From the NCBI GenBank assembly GCA_022823465.1, contig JAJEHX010000031.1:1-64000 (forward strand): a stretch of 64,000 bases of DNA, written 5' to 3'. This DNA comes from Candidatus Latescibacterota bacterium (GTDB taxonomy: Bacteria; JAAXHH01). Of this stretch, positions 61,327 to 64,000 are shown in pieces; position 1 is the first letter of the stretch; each line of letters begins with the position of its first letter. The notes beneath the pieces were generated by a model. That model made no database searches and had not been told where the DNA came from. It saw nothing but the letters and a program-made list of their open reading frames with translations. A program made the position numbers and the translations under genes.

Positions 61327-62415
61327 ATGTCCACGGTCTATCGCGTCGGCATAATCGGGTGCGGCAGCATTTCGCATCTTCACATGATCGGATACCTTGG
61401 CGAGCCGCGGTTCAAGGTCGTCGCGTTATCGGACCCGGTGGCCGAGGCCAGGCGGGATTTCGGCGACCGTTACGGGATTGAAAAGCGCTACGCCGACGCC
61501 CGGGAGATGATGGACGAGGAGAGCCTGGACGTCGTCAGCATCTGTACCTGGCACAAGCTTCACGCTCCCCTGACCATCGCCGCCTGCGCGCGCCGGCCGA
61601 AGGCCATTCTTTGCGAAAAACCCATGGCCGTCAACATGGGGGAATGCGACGAGATGATGATCGCCGCGCGGCGGAACGACGTGAAGCTGGCCATCGCCCA
61701 TCAGCGGCGCTTCAACCCGGTCTGGACCGACGCCCGCAACCTGGTGGCGGAAGGCGCCATCGGCGACGTGCGACACGTCCACTGCAGCGGGAGCCAGGGA
61801 CTGCTCAACGACTGTTCCCACATGTTCGACTTCATGCGCTACGTCATGAGCGATCCGGCGCCCGAATGGGTGCTCGGGAACATCGAACGCAAGACGGATC
61901 GGTACGAGCGCGACATACGGATCGAGGACCGCAGCGCCGGCATCGTGGGTTTCGACAACGGCGCCGTGGGGCAGCTCCTCCAGGAGATGCATCCGGAACG
62001 ACGGCAGGGCGGGTACCTCTACGGCACGGACGGCATGATGGACGTGAATGAACAGCGCGTCCTGCTCATCAACTCGAAGACGGGCGGTTGGGAAGAGCGG
62101 CCGTCGACCGGGGAAGACCCGAGCGTGGGCCAGGCCGTGGAACTGGCGGACTGGATCGAAGACAAGTCGGAACACCGCGGCGAGGCCACCAACGGCCGGG
62201 CCGCCGTAGAAATCATCATGGGCATCTACGAATCGGCCCGCCTCCACGAGGTCGTCCAGATGCCCGTGCGCACCCACAGTTCGCCCATCGAGGAGATGAT
62301 CGAGGCAGGCGACCTGCCCGTGGAGCGCCCCGGCCGGTACGATATCCGGGCCTTCCTCCTGCGCGGGGAGTCCATGCAGGGCGAAACGCCGGACGGAAGC
62401 GATGAGGAAGGATGA
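61327..62415 (+). CDS. Gfo/Idh/MocA family oxidoreductase
   Basis: A 362-residue NAD(P)-dependent sugar oxidoreductase. Rossmann motif GIIGCGSISHLH, family EKP in ILCEKPMAV, and the HQRRFNPVW and GSQGLLNDCSHMFDFMRY segments in the catalytic domain. Start ATG 61327 has GGGAGGAG 8 nt upstream; the TTG three bases before is a less likely start. It overlaps the following aldo/keto reductase gene by 14 nt. In this cluster it probably acts on a deoxysugar or its lactone product; that is inference. Confidence 0.93.
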   Translation: MSTVYRVGIIGCGSISHLHMIGYLGEPRFKVVALSDPVAEARRDFGDRYGIEKRYADAREMMDEESLDVVSICTWHKLHAPLTIAACARRPKAILCEKPMAVNMGECDEMMIAARRNDVKLAIAHQRRFNPVWTDARNLVAEGAIGDVRHVHCSGSQGLLNDCSHMFDFMRYVMSDPAPEWVLGNIERKTDRYERDIRIEDRSAGIVGFDNGAVGQLLQEMHPERRQGGYLYGTDGMMDVNEQRVLLINSKTGGWEERPSTGEDPSVGQAVELADWIEDKSEHRGEATNGRAAVEIIMGIYESARLHEVVQMPVRTHSSPIEEMIEAGDLPVERPGRYDIRAFLLRGESMQGETPDGSDEEG

Positions 62416-63484
62416 CCGGGCGGAGATCGGCCGCACGGGGCTTTGGGTCAGCCGCCTGGGACTCGGCGGCGCGCCTCTGGCCGGTCTGTACCAGGGGGTT
62501 TCCGACGAGCAGGCCGCCCGGGTCGTAAACACGTACCTCGGTCACGGCCTGGGATTCTTCGACACGGCTCCGCTGTACGGTAGCGGCGTAAGCGAGACCC
62601 GGCTGGGCACGGTACTGTCGGCACGCGTTGGCGATGCCCGGTTAGCCCGGGATGGCGGCACCGATGGCGCTGCACGTGGCGATGTCCGCGAAACCTTCGT
62701 GACAGCCCCCGTGCGCACCGATGGCCGCGCTTCCTTCGTTCTCGCCACCAAGGTGGGCCGCCTGCTCGTGCCCAACCCTTCGCGTGACCAGGACGTGTGG
62801 TCCGACGATCTCCCGCCGGTCGGTCCGGTCTTCGACTACAGCTACGACGGGACCCTGCGATCCCTGGAGGAAAGCCTCGGCCGCCTGGGCCTGGACAGGG
62901 TGGATATCCTCCATATTCACGACCCGGACAACCACTATGACGAGGCGATGAAGGGCAGCTACCGCGCCCTGCTGCGGCTGCGCGACGAAGGGGTGATCCG
63001 GGCTGTCGGCGTCGGCATGAACCAGGCGAAGATGCTGGCCCGTTTCGCCGTCGAAGGTGATTTCGATTGCTTCCTATGCGCGGGCAGATACACCCTGGTG
63101 GATCACACGGCGCTCAAGCGGCTGCTGCCCCTGTGCGAAGAACGGAACATCAGTCTCATCATTGGGGGTCCCTACAACAGCGGCATCCTGGCCCAGGGCG
63201 CCGTGGAAGGGGCGAAATTCGACTACCGGAAGGCGCCTCCTCACATCGTGGAAAAGGTCCGCCGCGTGGAGGAGGTCTGCACTCGCCATGGCACGCCTCT
63301 GAAGGCCGCGGCGCTTCAGTTCCCGCTGGCCCACCCCGCGGTGGCCGCCGTCATTCCAGGCGCACGGTCGCCGGAGGAGGTGGATGAAAACATGCGGATG
63401 TTCGAGTTCGAGATTCCCGCGGACTTCTGGACCGAATTACGAGATGAGGGACTGATTCCGGACGCGGCGCCTACACCGGCGTAA
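62402..63484 (+). CDS. Aldo/keto reductase (L-fucose/D-threo-aldose dehydrogenase-like)
   Basis: A 360-residue aldo/keto reductase of the D-threo-aldose 1-dehydrogenase type, which oxidises L-fucose to its lactone. FFDTAPLYGSGVSETRLG carries the catalytic Asp and Tyr, FVLATKVGRLL the Lys and ILHIHDPDNHY the His. An insertion of about 35 residues (76-110) separates the Tyr and Lys blocks, roughly as in fucose dehydrogenases. It starts within the last codons of the Gfo/Idh gene (14-nt overlap) and is followed by a mutarotase, matching an L-fucose or L-rhamnose oxidative route. The stop is within a 26-bp triple repeat. Confidence 0.92.
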   Translation: MRKDDRAEIGRTGLWVSRLGLGGAPLAGLYQGVSDEQAARVVNTYLGHGLGFFDTAPLYGSGVSETRLGTVLSARVGDARLARDGGTDGAARGDVRETFVTAPVRTDGRASFVLATKVGRLLVPNPSRDQDVWSDDLPPVGPVFDYSYDGTLRSLEESLGRLGLDRVDILHIHDPDNHYDEAMKGSYRALLRLRDEGVIRAVGVGMNQAKMLARFAVEGDFDCFLCAGRYTLVDHTALKRLLPLCEERNISLIIGGPYNSGILAQGAVEGAKFDYRKAPPHIVEKVRRVEEVCTRHGTPLKAAALQFPLAHPAVAAVIPGARSPEEVDENMRMFEFEIPADFWTELRDEGLIPDAAPTPA

Positions 63485-63538
63485 CGGACGCGGCGCCTAC
63501 ACCGGCGTAACGGATGCGGCGCCTACACCGGCGTGACC
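63461..63538. repeat. 26-bp tandem repeat (3 copies) spanning a stop codon
   Basis: Units at 63461, 63487 and 63513, each exactly 26 bp, starting GACGCGGCGCCTACACCGGC. Copies 1 and 2 are identical; copy 3 has three substitutions. The TAA stop (63482-63484) of the aldo/keto reductase gene is in copy 1, so copies 2 and 3 repeat its end, stop included (copy 3 carries TGA). Confidence 0.95.
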
Positions 63539-63693
63539 GATCGTATCTGTTCGATGAGCCGGTGACTGCCGGCGATCTTTGTCGTACGCGCCCGGCAACC
63601 ATGAGCCGGTCGATGGTCGGCGACTGCAACCGCACGCGCCTGTCAACCACGCTCATCCTGCCGTTACAGCCCGGCAACTATAAGGAGCTTCCA

Positions 63694-64000
63694 ATGGCCA
63701 CCCCCCAACGCTACGGCATGGTCCTCAAGGTCAGGCCGGAACGGATCGAGGAATACAAGGCATACCACGCCGAGGTCTGGTCCGGCGTGGCGAAGATGAT
63801 CGCCGAATGTAACATCACGAATTACTCCATCTACCTGAAGGACGATTACCTCTTCTCCTATTTCGAGTACGTCGGCGACGACTTCGATGCGGACATGGCC
63901 AAAATGGCCGCAGATCCGGTGACCCAGGAGTGGTGGGACGTCATGATGCCCATGCAGGCCCCGCTGCCGACGCGCAAAGAGGGCGAATGGTGGGCGGAGA
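63694..64000 (+). CDS. L-rhamnose/L-fucose mutarotase, partial
   Basis: 102 residues are visible; the gene runs off the right edge, with only a few residues missing from the usual 104-110. YGMVLKVRPERIEEYKAYH, VWSGVAKMIAECNITNYSIY and FSYFEYVG belong to the RhaM/FucM family, a ferredoxin-like fold; the terminal EWWDVMMPMQAPL is diagnostic. It interconverts alpha and beta anomers of L-rhamnose or L-fucose. AAGGAG lies 7 nt before ATG 63694. It follows the fucose-dehydrogenase-like gene after a 209-bp gap that contains the 26-bp repeats. Rhamnose versus fucose cannot be settled. Confidence 0.92.
   Translation, partial: MATPQRYGMVLKVRPERIEEYKAYHAEVWSGVAKMIAECNITNYSIYLKDDYLFSYFEYVGDDFDADMAKMAADPVTQEWWDVMMPMQAPLPTRKEGEWWAE

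Overview
This is a GC-rich 64 kb stretch of a Gram-negative bacterial chromosome. TonB-dependent receptors, two LPS-heptosyltransferase-type glycosyltransferases, lipoprotein and secreted-protein signals all imply an outer membrane. The gene mix fits the environmental, mostly uncultured phyla around Latescibacterota, Poribacteria or Gemmatimonadota: four phytanoyl-CoA-dioxygenase (PhyH) proteins, a sulfatase, two enolase-superfamily enzymes, two Gfo/Idh/MocA oxidoreductases, a protein kinase fused to a beta-propeller, and Gld-type ABC genes. The taxonomic placement is inference. I found no tRNA, rRNA, CRISPR array, phage or insertion sequence, and no recognisable transcription factor.

Layout. 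1-18.5 kb (all minus strand) is a catabolic region: a partial ACMSD-type amidohydrolase, PhyH dioxygenases, a sulfatase and an APC permease. It also holds a homoprotocatechuate meta-cleavage cassette (hpaG-hpaE-hpaD), which lies downstream of an orphan P-loop ATPase, a thiamine-diphosphate enzyme and a D-2-hydroxyacid dehydrogenase. Further upstream are a TudS/YbgA protein, two mandelate-racemase-like enzymes and a P-loop-like protein. 18.7-23.9 kb (plus) has an isochorismatase-like hydrolase, a Gfo/Idh oxidoreductase, a Ser/Thr kinase with propeller, and apt. 23.9-39.7 kb is mainly minus: two GT9 glycosyltransferases, rlmN, a large TonB receptor, a CPBP protease, a PiT phosphate transporter, a second ThDP enzyme and a Gld-like ABC operon; one small plus-strand gene lies in between.

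39.8-50.5 kb (plus) begins with what looks like a metal (zinc) acquisition locus: a small secreted Cys/His protein, an acidic/His lipoprotein and a ZnuD-like TonB receptor. A DUF5916 protein, DUF2237, CxxC-free L33 and L28, moaB, an M28 peptidase, DUF6702, a HupE/UreJ permease and sufE follow. 50.7-64 kb holds an aldo/keto reductase, a DUF1326-like secreted protein, an EamA permease, a PfkB-SIS fusion coupled to a HAD phosphatase, a homocysteine methyltransferase/MTHFR fusion, a coiled-coil protein, DUF2339, and a deoxysugar cluster (Gfo/Idh, fucose-dehydrogenase-like AKR, mutarotase).

The most striking feature that genes do not explain is recurrent short tandem duplication (unit 9-29 bp, 2-5 copies) placed on, or within about 15 bp after, stop codons. 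I count eleven such gene ends across the window. Similar 11-15 bp arrays lie in three 5' regions. Other points: hpaE has no canonical start codon and seems to start at an ATA overlapping the hpaG stop; one PhyH gene is frameshifted; a PfkB kinase-SIS isomerase fusion is coupled to a HAD phosphatase; and an inverted repeat sits inside the promoter spacer of the Gld operon.
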